DNA from: Gymnopilus junonius
Lineage: Eukaryota > Basidiomycota > Agaricomycetes > Agaricales > Galerinaceae
Direction of reading: 5' to 3'
Assembly (NCBI GenBank): GCA_015501075.1
Contig: JADNYJ010000143.1
Coordinates: 1 to 64,000, forward strand
DNA: 64,000 nt
Shown: one piece after another, positions 1 through 10,698 of the stretch
How the letters are laid out: the number at the start of each line of letters is the position of its first letter
Position numbering within the stretch: the stretch's first letter is position 1
Program-made: the position numbers and the translations under genes
The notes under the pieces: model-generated
The model's database searches: none
What the model was told of the DNA's origin: nothing
Seen by the model: only the letters and a program-made list of their open reading frames with translations

Positions 1-1541
1 TGACAACACCTTACTTTTGAAGCAATTCCTAGTCTCTGCAAAATATCAAAGAATGCATTTACAAGATGTATGCCTGTGTGACAGCCTTCCAGGTGATGAA
101 AGGCCAGAAGCTCTGAGTGTAACTTAAGTACATAAAGTGGTCCATCAGCTGTATGTACCATCTTTGCCTTGATCCAATGACCAGTGACACCCAAGAAAGG
201 TGCAAGGTTTGGGTCACTCCATGCATCCACTGTAAACGAGATCTTTCCCAGAGCATTCTGGTCAAGCTTTGTCAGATATTTCAAGTAGGTAGTATATAAA
301 ACTTACTTCCAAATCGACTTGAAGAGAAGCAATATAATCTTCCCATGTCTTCATGATATGCTCACGAAGAGCTGTCCGATGCGGGATGTCAGCATCTCTG
401 AGATTCTCGTGCAGCATCAAGAAAAGTGCACGTAACTTGGGTGACCCAATGATGTTTATGCTCTAAAACTTCAGTGAGAAGATTGCCATAGCTGCTATGA
501 AAATAAGCATACCACATCTTCAGAAGCAACAAAATTGATGAGGGCATCAAGAAATGCTTCTTTCGAGAATGTCTGACAGAGCTCTTCTGGATCCTGGTTG
601 GTGGGTACTCCATGTCCTTGGCATTTTCTGTACTCTCATACAAATGATTGCGCTCCCTTGGCTGTTATGTCGATACCAAGCTTGTCACACCCAGCAACCC
701 ATTTGTCCAGATGGCAATCACACAAATGGCCATGAAGGGTGGTAGTACTAGATTTCTTGCTATATCAAGTGTGGGGGTAGTTTCTATTGATAGAATGCTT
801 TTGCCTGTAAAAGAACAATGGTCAGGGGAAATATATGAATCAAATGAAAGGGTAACTCACTTGCAAAAAAGGCAGACACTTAAGTCATCTTCCAAAGAAA
901 AGAATGTTCAAACATCATTTGCCTTCTTCTTTAAGGGACATTTTTTATTTTGAATCCAGCGATGCAGGCTATGATGACCAGCTCATGGCTCATTGTGATT
1001 GCAGATAGAGGGAGATAGATCACAGTAGCGAGGACAAGAGCCTGGAGACCTATCTGAATCACTGTCACTCATACTGCTTGGAGTCGGAAAGGTCTCCGTG
1101 CTGACCGAAAAAGGACAGTTGAGGGGCGTTTGAGGGCCAGAGACAGGTGGAACAGTGGCTGCTCCCTGCGCATTGCCTGAGGTATAGATGTTAAAAAATA
1201 TATAAGATGCACAGAAGAGAAATGGGGACTCTCACCATTTTGCTGCAGAGAAATGCTAGGACTAGCATCCCCTGATGTACCAACAGCAAAGGTAACGTGG
1301 TTTGACTGGGCAGCTGGTGGGGTGGTAGGATCATTTGTATCCAAAGGCGGAGGCATCGTGGGTGTGGGAGCTGCAGCCTGAGCAGCAGGAGCATTAGTTA
1401 CTAGAAAAAAAGACGAATGAGACAGGTAAGTGTGATAAATTTAAAGTCAACCTTATGTTCAACCCGGAATGTGGTTTCCAAGCTCCCATTGGGTAGCTTT
1501 TTTGACTTTGAGTTGCCTGCATGTTTTTTTCCTGGAGCCAT
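1..1541 (-). mobile_element. hAT-family DNA transposon, transposase gene cut by the window edge
   Basis: Reading the minus strand from an ATG at 1541 gives a basic N-terminus (MAPGKKHAGNSKSKK), a Pro/Thr-rich stretch (about 1390-1210), a segment with Cys pairs that may be a BED-type zinc finger (about 890-700), then well conserved transposase blocks: LRDADIPHRTALREHIMKTW (about 430-345) and ISFTVDAWSDPN followed by FLGVTGHWI (about 245-170). The last block holds the first catalytic Asp of hAT enzymes. The frame switches several times, so introns or decay are present; the RNase H core beyond position 1 lies outside the window. hAT enzymes cut and paste DNA in the nucleus. The family call rests on the WSDPN..GVTGHWI block and is fairly secure; exon borders are not. 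Confidence 0.75.
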
Positions 1542-2321
1542 GAATTGGCGATCCAAGAGAAGAATGAAAGCATGAAGTTTCTGGGAGTTAAAAAAAGCAA
1601 TAGTCAGTCTTTTATACCACGAACAAAGGTGAAGTGCATTTATACCTCATCATTGAGCACTTGCAGGGTTGATGGTGATGTCGATGTTCAGTCTCTTATG
1701 ATGACAATAAAATGGAGGGGCACAAAGAATGGGCCAATTAAGAGGTGTGCATGCAATAAAAATTTGAATACAGCACACCATAATGTGACAGTAATGCACC
1801 AAACCCCTGACCTCCCACCAGCCAACGTGATATCTTCAGGGGTGTTTTCTTGAGCCTCCTTATGATAAACGCAATTTATGACCTGCATGCTCACCATGGA
1901 ATGTCAAGTTTGCACAAATGCAACCAGATTTGCTGCAGGGCTAACCAGATGGATATCAACTGAATGGAGAAAATGTAGCATGGAGATCAAGATCTGAAAA
2001 TAAAGGGGGTGCAGAGGTTGGAAAGGAGGCATATATCTATTTTACTGAAGGTTTTCATAGAGAATGACAAGAATGTAGTGTATTTTGTCTGAAAGGAGGG
2101 CAAGGGCATACAGGAAAAAGGAAAAGAGGCAAAGATGAAGATGAGAACTGATGAAAGCTGATAAGGACCCAGATGCTTCCTAATCAGTTATGGAGTCGCA
2201 GCTCTAACCAGCTGGAAGTCACCGCAAGTCGCTCTCACCTGACTTGGAAACCGGCCCAAGTGGGCAAGTCGACCTATGACTTTGGTTCAACTCCGGACAG
2301 CTCCGCTCTCATGGTTGAGGA

Positions 2322-2378
2322 CATTCCGTATTTCGAGAGTCCGCCCCTCCGCACAGTCTGCACATCTGCACATCCGCA
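2322..2378 (+). repeat. Inverted-repeat arm, left (possible transposon terminus)
   Basis: The segment around CGAGAGTCCGCCCCTCCGC reads outward into CTGCACATCTGCACA and recurs in reverse complement at 3001-3055. The two arms are about 620 bp apart. They may be the ends of a non-autonomous element, or the end of the hAT element to the left plus a second solo end. No target duplication could be pinned down. Confidence 0.6.
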
Positions 2379-2524
2379 CTTGGTTGCTTACACAACAATC
2401 ATGCCTGCTGCACCATACTCATAATTTCATTGCTCTCAGAGTCTCTCATCCTCCCTATTTACTATCCAAGACAGCTTTAATATGTAAATGGTGTATATGT
2501 ATTATAATTTATCTGTTCCTATAA

Positions 2525-4535
2525 GTTGGAAATCAAAATAAAAACTGAAGTGTGAATGTTAATGGCACGCAGCGTGCACATTTGAGAAAAAAAAGGGTTT
2601 TATACCGATAATTTCAAGGTGATACATGTATTACCATGAGCAATGGGGCAGAAAAATTTGCATTGAATGCCTCTTGTTCTGCCATCCCACCCTGACACTC
2701 CATACAGATGCATCTCTGGAGGCCGTTGAGTGCAGTTCTGCTCACTAAGTTGCAACCTGAGATCAACATTGACAAACCATCACAAGCCTTTCAAAAACTA
2801 TTGCTTAATTACTATATTTTTAATATATTTATATGATACCAGCACCTGCCAAAAAACCATAAAGGCGGGCAAAAGATATCCACAAAATCTCTTGTATTTT
2901 GCAGTCAAAATGCAGGCGACGCGTCGAGGACAGGGTGACGTGCTAATCACGAGAGGTAACAGCCATGATCATCACATCTGCTTTGGTATATTTGTCAGCC
3001 CTGTGCAGATGTGCAGACGGGCGGAGGGGCGGACTCTCGAAATTCGGAACTTTCTGTCATGGTTAGTCTGCACAAGTCGAACCGCGGCAACACTAATTCT
3101 GAGTTCGAAAACACGTGATTGGAAGTGCACGGATCGGGTTCGAGTCTCCCAATGGCCACCTTCAACACCATCGCATTTGGCACCCAAATATTGGCCACAG
3201 GCTCATTTTGCACCATGTAATTTATATTTATATAAAATTATAGGTAGTGTAGTCATACAGAGTGTATTTCAATGAAATAAATGGAATTTTAAAGTTATTT
3301 AGCTCTACAACCACTGAGACACAAGAGTAGACATCTCTCAGCAGCAGCTCTTTGAGAATTTCTTCTATAATATTTCTCAAGAGCCCTACTCTACATTTAG
3401 TACTGCCTGGTAAACAGATTCAGGACATAAAGTTGCATATGAAGCAAGATTTTGACGAGTAATTAAGTTGTTGCTGCTATGCTCACCTACGTAAATCAAG
3501 GGCCTAGGGGAAGTTCCGCAAGTGATAAGATGCCATTCCTAAGAAATCTAGGTGAGTATCTGTATCTAGGTGAGTATCTGGCATCCAATGAGAAAATTTT
3601 GAGAAAAAGGGTCATATTTTATCTCATCTATGCAAGTATCAGATCAGTGAGAAATATCTCACAGGTATTGTGCATCAAACCATTGCACAGCACTCTGACA
3701 GGCCATTTGAACCAGCACACAACAAGTTTTGAGGAATATTAGAGAGGTTGAATTCCCCTCTTTCTTTTCTCTCTCTCCTTCTTTTCTTTTTTTTTCTTTT
3801 TATTTTTGCCTTACAAACACTGCTATCCGGCCTAAAATTCAGGCAAAGAAGAAAGTTGTGACAATGTCATGTTTTGACGTGATTCTCAAGGTTTTCTGGA
3901 AACCCAGTAATTAAGAGTCTTCTCATGTTACGTCTCAGTTACTTATACCCGCAGTCCAATCCTTTTTAGACAGGAGATTGACAGGTCACTTTTTCGGGAA
4001 GTGGCTACTGAACTGCTTACTTGGTGTTAAATTCATTTACACTTTCAACAAGTAACAGGGACAGCTTCGAGATGTACATGCGCTCCTTCATTTTCATCCA
4101 GGCTGAATTCAAGTGAATGGAGTAAAGTTCACGTCGACAATACAATCAAGGTGTCTGTGGGAAGCCTTTATCTGATTAGGACCGAGAAACGCCTTTCGTA
4201 TCAACTTCAACTTCTCTTCTCTCTTCCAAGTTGATGTCAACTCATTCAGCTGTTTCCATCGCTAGAGGAGCTATGGCTTTGCGACTGGACACAGTCTGCA
4301 TTACTATGGAGATGAGCATTAGACAAGGTGATGATGTAGGAAAGCATGTCGCTTCCTAACCTATCCGCATTCCTGAGTGCGGTAAATAATCCTGATGTCT
4401 CAATCGATATATGTATGAAGCGGGAACAAAGATGAAGAACTCCAACGCTCATCTCGCCCATGAAAATCTGGGTCTCATGAGCATGTTACAAGGGGTATGC
4501 AAAAAATTTTCCCATGACATGACCTTCTTTTTTTC
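2525..4535. other. Intergenic, no supported gene
   Basis: Apart from the right inverted-repeat arm this stretch is AT-rich with scattered short ORFs that show no domain, no codon-like pattern and no splice logic. A 17 bp direct duplication (ATCTAGGTGAGTATCTG-type unit) lies at about 3548-3580, and a T-rich run at about 3760-3810. Confidence 0.5.
3001..3055 (-). repeat. Inverted-repeat arm, right
   Basis: This is the reverse complement partner of 2322-2378, with shared core GCGGAGGGGCGGACTCTCG and flanking GTGCAGATGTGCAGAC. A few bases differ between the arms, so the copies are not recent twins. Confidence 0.6.
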
Positions 4536-7500
4536 ACTTAAGGGCTCTCGGACCACCCCCCCCTCCCCCGACCATTAAATTTCGATTAAATATGATTAAA
4601 TTGTATAATTTTATTGAAGTAGGAACACCCAGAATCTATTCTGCTCCTCGCCGTCGCTTCCGTGGACCAACTACCTTGAACCCTGCATTTTTTCGGCATT
4701 CATTATCACAAAACCAGGCTTGGTCTGGCTTCTTAATCAGGCCTCGACAAGATAAATGATACTGAAGTCATGAAAATCATCAGAATGCAAATAATGAAGT
4801 AGCAGAGTTTAAATGTCGTACTGTTAAATAGCACCCTGGGCAATCACAGCACAGTAGTTCTGACTCGTTAATGGGACTCTCACATCCAGGGTCATTACAT
4901 GTAGCCTCAGAGTTTTCCACTGTGTTTACTCTGTATCGAAGGTGGTTGGGCATCTACGCTTCCGACGAGGTGGTAAATCGTCAGTTGGTGGCTCGAGCTG
5001 TGATGGTACAGCTGGCAGCGCATGCAAATCATCATTGGCTAGGACATCTGGTGCTATTCAAAATACATTTCATACTGATAAATATCGGATAAATATCAAA
5101 CATACCTGGTTCTCTGTCCTCCTCATTTTCTGAAGCGGTACTTTCCTCTGAATCCTCGTCCAACTCATCACCTGCATCATCTTCAACACTTGGTTCTGCA
5201 TCATTCAGGAGACCCTCATTGTCACCTGGTGTTGAGGACAGTCTGGTACACAGAGTAAGCTATTAGAATCGAAACTGAGGAGAAAACAAAACTTTACTGA
5301 AGCGCCGCTTGAGAGCTATGGATAGCAGAAATAGCCAAGGCTTTAGTTTTGTTATTTTGCTTGTTCGAAACTCAGGTCTTCGTCAGGTAAGCGCGCTTCA
5401 TTAATATGAATTCATCGCCATGAAGTTTGTAGAATGATTCATATAGTTGGACAGTGGCAGTGGGATGGTTGTCGTTAATGTGAGCCTTGAGATTGTATTT
5501 CCAAACCACTTTTGGACAAATTGGGCATTTAAGCGGATGGTTCGTGCATGGTTGGTTCTCGGTAAAAGACTGCGCAGTCTTGAGGCTAACCTTTCGACGA
5601 CTAGGGCATGTTGACTTTTGCATATCAATGGAAAATATTTGACCATGTCATGTAAGGAAGATCTCGCACTGAGAATTAAGGCAAAAACCACAAGGACTCA
5701 TGCGTCCTTGCAACCTTGGGTCATGGAGAATATGGCTGCCCATATGTTTGAGAAGATCTGGGCCGGAAAGCGCCTCAAGTGAGAGGCCAGGGCAAAGGGA
5801 GCATGTAGGCGAGTCCTCTTCATACAATCGAAGAGCATCAACGGCATCTGCTTGGCAAGCGAAGCATGCTTCTCCTGGTGAATAAAACATGTAAGAATTA
5901 TGGAACTTTGGATCAACAATGCTAATACATACCTAACGATGACCTATATGGGAAAGAATCACTTACCGCCACAGATGGGAGGTGGTGGATACTGTCTTTG
6001 ACCCTCTCATAAAGGATCGCCGATGTGCCACAAAGATCTGATGTCTCGAAAATGTATGTATCTTCCCCAGTATTACGTCCGCGAGATGCTGGCTGGACAT
6101 CTGGATCAATCAATTCAACCCATTGACCCTCAATATCCCGAAAGGCTGAATGCGCTTCAAAATTCCCATTCCATTCCCAATCTGGAGTACCCTGCTCAGG
6201 CCTTTGATCATGAATCAAACTCAACTTCATGATTTGACCATGGATGCGAACATTGGGTTCCCCAAGGAGGTTGGAAGGGAGAGACTGAACATCGGCAGCA
6301 TCGTGACGGATACCCAGCACCTGAAAGGCAGCAAGAAAGAGTTTGTTGTTGCAACGCACAACAGTCAGGGCTGGATCAAGCACACACAACACATTCTCGT
6401 CCTCAGAGGTTGGAAGAGGAGGATGTAACAACAGCTCGGCACTTGACTTGGACTCGTTATACTGCAAGTAGCCACGAACACGCTTCAGACGGTCTTTAGA
6501 ATTCGCAACAGTGAGTGGGTTGGAGTAAAGACGAAGGACACTGGCTTTGTGAACCTTCTTTGACGTGGTGGGATCAATTGATATCCATGCACTGGGTGGC
6601 ACATTCTGATTCGCTGATGCAGATTTTTGGGCTTCGGAGAGCTCAGCAGTTCCCGCTATATCATCGACATCCAAATCTTCATCGTCATTAGGTGTCTCCC
6701 CATCAGTACCCTCAGCCTCGGCTATAGGAGCATCATCCTGTTCCTCTTCTGTCTCCTCGCGCTCACCAGCATGTCGGCCGTCAACCAGTACAACCTTTCC
6801 CTCGCCAAATGGACACATAATATCATATCCACCAGCTTTCCTCATGTCATCAAAGGGGGATGGGTATTTCGCCTCGGCAAGCTCAGCCTCGGCAAGTCGA
6901 CAACCTGATGACCACGACCCCAAAAGGACTACATTGCTGACTTTGACGTCGCCCTTCCAAGAGCGAGGATTGATGTGGTCATATTTGCTTGAAATATCGC
7001 TTGAGCTTAAATCGCTAGGCAGATGTCGAAGATTAAGGCGGCGAGCTTGACCACCCCACTCTGGATGCAGTTCGAGAATCTTGACGCATTGGACAGCGCC
7101 GTCAATGCGGTTGGCGAGCTGGAGTTGATCGGCATTTGTATCATTGCCGACCATGGTGCGTACTTTACCGAAAACCTTTTCCAGGCCATCAGTTCCGAGT
7201 AAAATGATCCAGAACGACCCTTCTGCGTCATCTATCTGAGTCTTCGCAACACAAAAATGTACATTCTTGATCATAGACATGACATCAAAGAACGTCTGGA
7301 CAGGAATAAAGTCGCCCTTGTCTTTGTGGTACATAGCAAGAATTAAATGTGCCGCCGCACTGAGATGAACAAGCTGGTCATGAAGGGAAAGTTCGACGTC
7401 CAGATAGGCACTTAAAAGATGATGGTAGATGCGCCCGAGAAGGCGCAGGACTCAACGTGTGGCTTGGATCATTGGACTGTCTGTCGATGATGCAGGAGGC

Positions 7501-10340
7501 AACAGTGAAATTGAATGGAGAAGTTTGATCATGAGAACGACATCTTGCTTGTCATTGGGCGCGAGAAGGGCATCGGCGGTGGATTCAGGCATCCCACATG
7601 CGACTAAGTGAAATTTGAGGGTCGACATACTGATTGGAATGCCATTAAGAGTCATTCCTTTAAGCGTCCAGAGAAGCGTATTACGGAACCGCTTTAGGAC
7701 ATGTTTCCAGTCGAAGTCACAAGTCAATTCATCATTGCCGCATTTGAGATTAAAAAACGGCAAAGACGAAAGGAGGTGATGAAGCTTGCTCATCGGAGAG
7801 GGGGTCGAGGTGAGAGTAATGGCAATGAGTGCACGACGGCGGCGAGAATCTCCGTCAGAGGCGATACAATAAAGACGGCAGTCTTGAGCCTGTTGACTTG
7901 ATATCAATGCCTCGCTGGCCTGGCGGAGGAGCCGCTCCTGATCCTGGACAGTTTCGCACTTGCAACTGCCCAATATTGCAAAAGGCCTTGTTGTATAATC
8001 ATTCGGGTCATCGGAGAGAATGCTTGCTCCGATGACTGTTGCCTATAAAAGAGCCATGAATACAGGAACAGATTAAATCGATATAGTAACATGCCTCAGT
8101 AGCAAAATGAACTAAACCTGTCTTCAAGCACTCGAGGATAGCGTCAGCTTGAACAATCGATTGAAATTCCAGGGCCAATGAACAGGAGGCGGCATGTTCT
8201 CGACAGACACCAAGGATGTGATTAGAGCGTGGGTCCCATCGAAGTCTGTCCTGAATCTTCAGCTCGTCAACCTCCATCGTCATGCCTCGAATCCGCCTAG
8301 GTGTGACCACCACATCTGGACCATTGGCACGAGGGGGATAGCAGGCGGCGAGGTTCGAGCTAAGCTCAGGGAGAGTTGGAAAACCAGATGAGGCATGAAT
8401 GGGCGAGGTTATAATGTGGCGTTTAGTAGCATCGATTGACGGGGTTCCTAATGACTGGTGAGCGATATCTGCAGCAGCACGTCCACCCAATTTGTAAATG
8501 AGAAACGCGCGCTCAAAGTCTGCAGCTTCATAACCTCGGGGGCTGTAAGCACGACAAGCGGCCTTGTCGATCTTCTCCAGCATGGTGAAAACACTGGAAC
8601 CCGCGCGGTGTTGAGCTGCCATGAGACTCCGAATTCGGGGGATGTCTTCACGTCCTATGGCCATGGAGAGCCTTTTCCAGGCTGAAAGATGCCGATTGCG
8701 TACCCTAATTTTTCGAGCATCGTTGAGAGCATAAAGTTTGAGTCGAACATTTTCATTGGTCTTCTTTCGGAGTGCCTGCCGCATCTGCCTTGGGCTGAGA
8801 AATCCCCAGGGCGTGCTATCGTGGGCGTTGTCGAGCTCGGAACGATGACGGATACCCATGACGATGTTGTGGTCATTGAGCATTGAACATGACGTGCATG
8901 GCTGGGGGGTCTTCTCTTTACCCTTCTTCGACAATTTGGTGAAACCAGAACAAGTTGTTGAATAAAGAAAAAAGCGATCGCCTTCGGTCTTCAAATTCCA
9001 TGGGAGGGTTTTCTTAGCGTGAATCTGGAAGGAGTATTCATCAAACGCTGACTTCTCGTTTCGAAATTTGAGATGAAAGCCTGGGCATGGCTTCGATACT
9101 GGAGTCGGCATTGGAAACGGTGTCTTCTCAACTGGCTTGTCAAGAATAGCAGGAGCACCCAGGGGTGCGACAGTAAAGGTTCCTCCCCTTGAATGAAGAT
9201 AAGAAGATTTAGCAAAGTCGATGACGAAATTAGCCACAACTTACAAGGGAGTCATTGCCTCTATGAGGCGGTTAATCTTGCCTTCGAGAAGGGCCTCGTC
9301 AACCATCAATTCCGACACAAGAACCCTCAACCATCTGCATAGCCCATCCATCCCAAGCGGTCCACGATGAATGATCTTCGTGATTTCTTCAACTGTAATG
9401 CCAAAGCCGATGACTCGATAGAGCGCACGATTGGCCATCTCCCAGGCATCGTCGCCTTGAGGGAGTTCATCCACCGGATTGCCAGAGAAACGGGCCAGAG
9501 TATCAGAAGACATTGCCTCGAGAACGGATCCAGGTAGTGATGCCGCGACTTGCTCAAGTTTATCCAACAGGCTGGTGGAAGGCGGCGAGTCGACTATTGG
9601 GGCGGACGGACTTGGAGGATTCCAGGCATCGACATCGAAAGCGTCGGGGATCGGTGTGCTGACAGGGGGAGGAAAGGATGTGGTAGAAGATGGAGTCGGC
9701 GTGGAAGGGAGAGAAAAAGAGGCTGACGAAGAGGCTTTTGCCGCGGAAGACTTCGACACCGTGGGAGCGGCTTTCTCAACTGCCTTCGAGAACCAAGCCG
9801 TAATTCCCTTCCTTTGAGAAGAAACATTGGCCGCTCTTTCTTTTTCTTTATGTGCTGTGCTTCCTAAGTGAGCATTCCAGTTGGCCTCTCCTCCGAAGCC
9901 AATCTTCACGTCGATTTTGCAAACATCGCAGTAACGCGTACTTGCTGCAGTGAACTCAGGTTGCTTCTAAATATAATGAAATGAATGCGTCAAAGCTGAC
10001 TCAAAGGTGTCAAAGTGTCGAGAATGTACCTTAGGTGCCTTCTTCTTTCCCATCGGTGTCAATAGGCCCACCTCGGGGAGGCGGGAGCAAGTCTTCGCAA
10101 GGAAATTTTTCGGTTGGTTACGGCCTCAAACCCGAAAGTGTGCACATTCTCGTGACGATGATGTCATTGAATCATCCAGGTGCGCAAATATGGGCCATCG
10201 CATACAACAAAGCCAAGAAATTGTTGAAAACAGCTTTTTCATATCAATACAAGCTTCAAAACCAATAAAAATCATTAAATACTTGAAGGAAAAAAAATTC
10301 GGTTAAGGCCCTCTGACCCCGACCCTCCCCCCCAAGGTCA
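4536..10340 (-). mobile_element. P-element-like DNA transposon, about 5.8 kb
   Basis: The block is filled by one minus-strand transposase gene. Both edges carry a C-rich tract next to a TTAAGG sequence: TTAAGGGCTCTCGGACC plus poly-C near 4542-4580, and TTAAGGCCCTCTGACC plus poly-C near 10300-10333. These similar edges probably mark the element ends, but whether they act as direct or inverted termini is unclear because the core is partly palindromic, and no target duplication was identified. The limits given are therefore estimates. The single-copy transporter gene begins 360 bp beyond the right edge. Confidence 0.55.
4636..10053 (-). pseudogene. P-element-like transposase with three in-frame TGA codons
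   Basis: Exons read 10030-10053, 9245-9966, 8118-9187, 5933-8035, and from 5874 downward; introns of 63, 57, 82 and 58 bp keep phase. Order: C2H2-type finger (CDVCKIDVK..NWNAHLGSTAH), Ser/Pro linker, DNA-binding region, then MTMEVDELKIQDRLRW, which resembles the FDEM block with the first catalytic Asp of P-element/THAP9 transposases, CDFDWKHVLKRFRN, and a C-terminal block with LEKVFGKVRTMVGN like the LFGLIR motif. Cys/His-rich segments follow (KHMGSHILHD, CPICPKVVW) and a PHD-like end (LLCCDCPGC, YHLSCRGL, WFCDNEC) finishing with a basic tail and TAG at 4636. TGA codons at 7452-7454, 5648-5650 and 5372-5374 interrupt the frame, and one frame change lies near 4930. The family is common in basidiomycetes; its placement in the P superfamily is my inference. 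Confidence 0.65.
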
Positions 10341-10698
10341 TATCACTCGGCAATTTCCGGCATACCTCTTGGCATGTTATATCGCAATTTTGATGCAGTC
10401 TTGGAGCGAACATCTACATTTGAATAAATAGTTCTGGATATTGGTGAGGGTCGCTTGAGCCTTCTCATAGACTTGTATGACCAGGTTGTAAACCATCGGT
10501 CAATCGTCAGGCGTTCGCGGACTTGGAAAAAGAGGGAAGCGAACGTGCGTCGATAAGAATAGGAAGACCGAGAAACGCCGAGACGCGTCGATAACGAGTG
10601 GCTATACAATGTACACGCCAAGAGCAAGCGGATTCGAATTTTTAATGACGTTTGTGCTGGCCCTTCCTTGAACACGACTCACTTTCCACTGCTGCCGT
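10336..10698. other. Intergenic, upstream region of transporter gene
   Basis: No gene seen. It should contain the promoter of the plus-strand ECM3-like gene; no clear TATA box was found. Confidence 0.4.

Noticed and set aside
3125..3160. tRNA B-box-like GGTTCGAGTCT
   Set aside because: No A box at the right distance and no cloverleaf; it lies in repeat-derived sequence.
2730..3275. 181-codon plus-strand ORF
   Set aside because: It runs through an inverted-repeat arm, has no domain and random-looking composition; the length fits chance.
5922..10053. Reading the three TGA codons as selenocysteine or reassigned codons
   Set aside because: Other genes in the window use TGA as a stop and no recoding element was seen; mutation is simpler.
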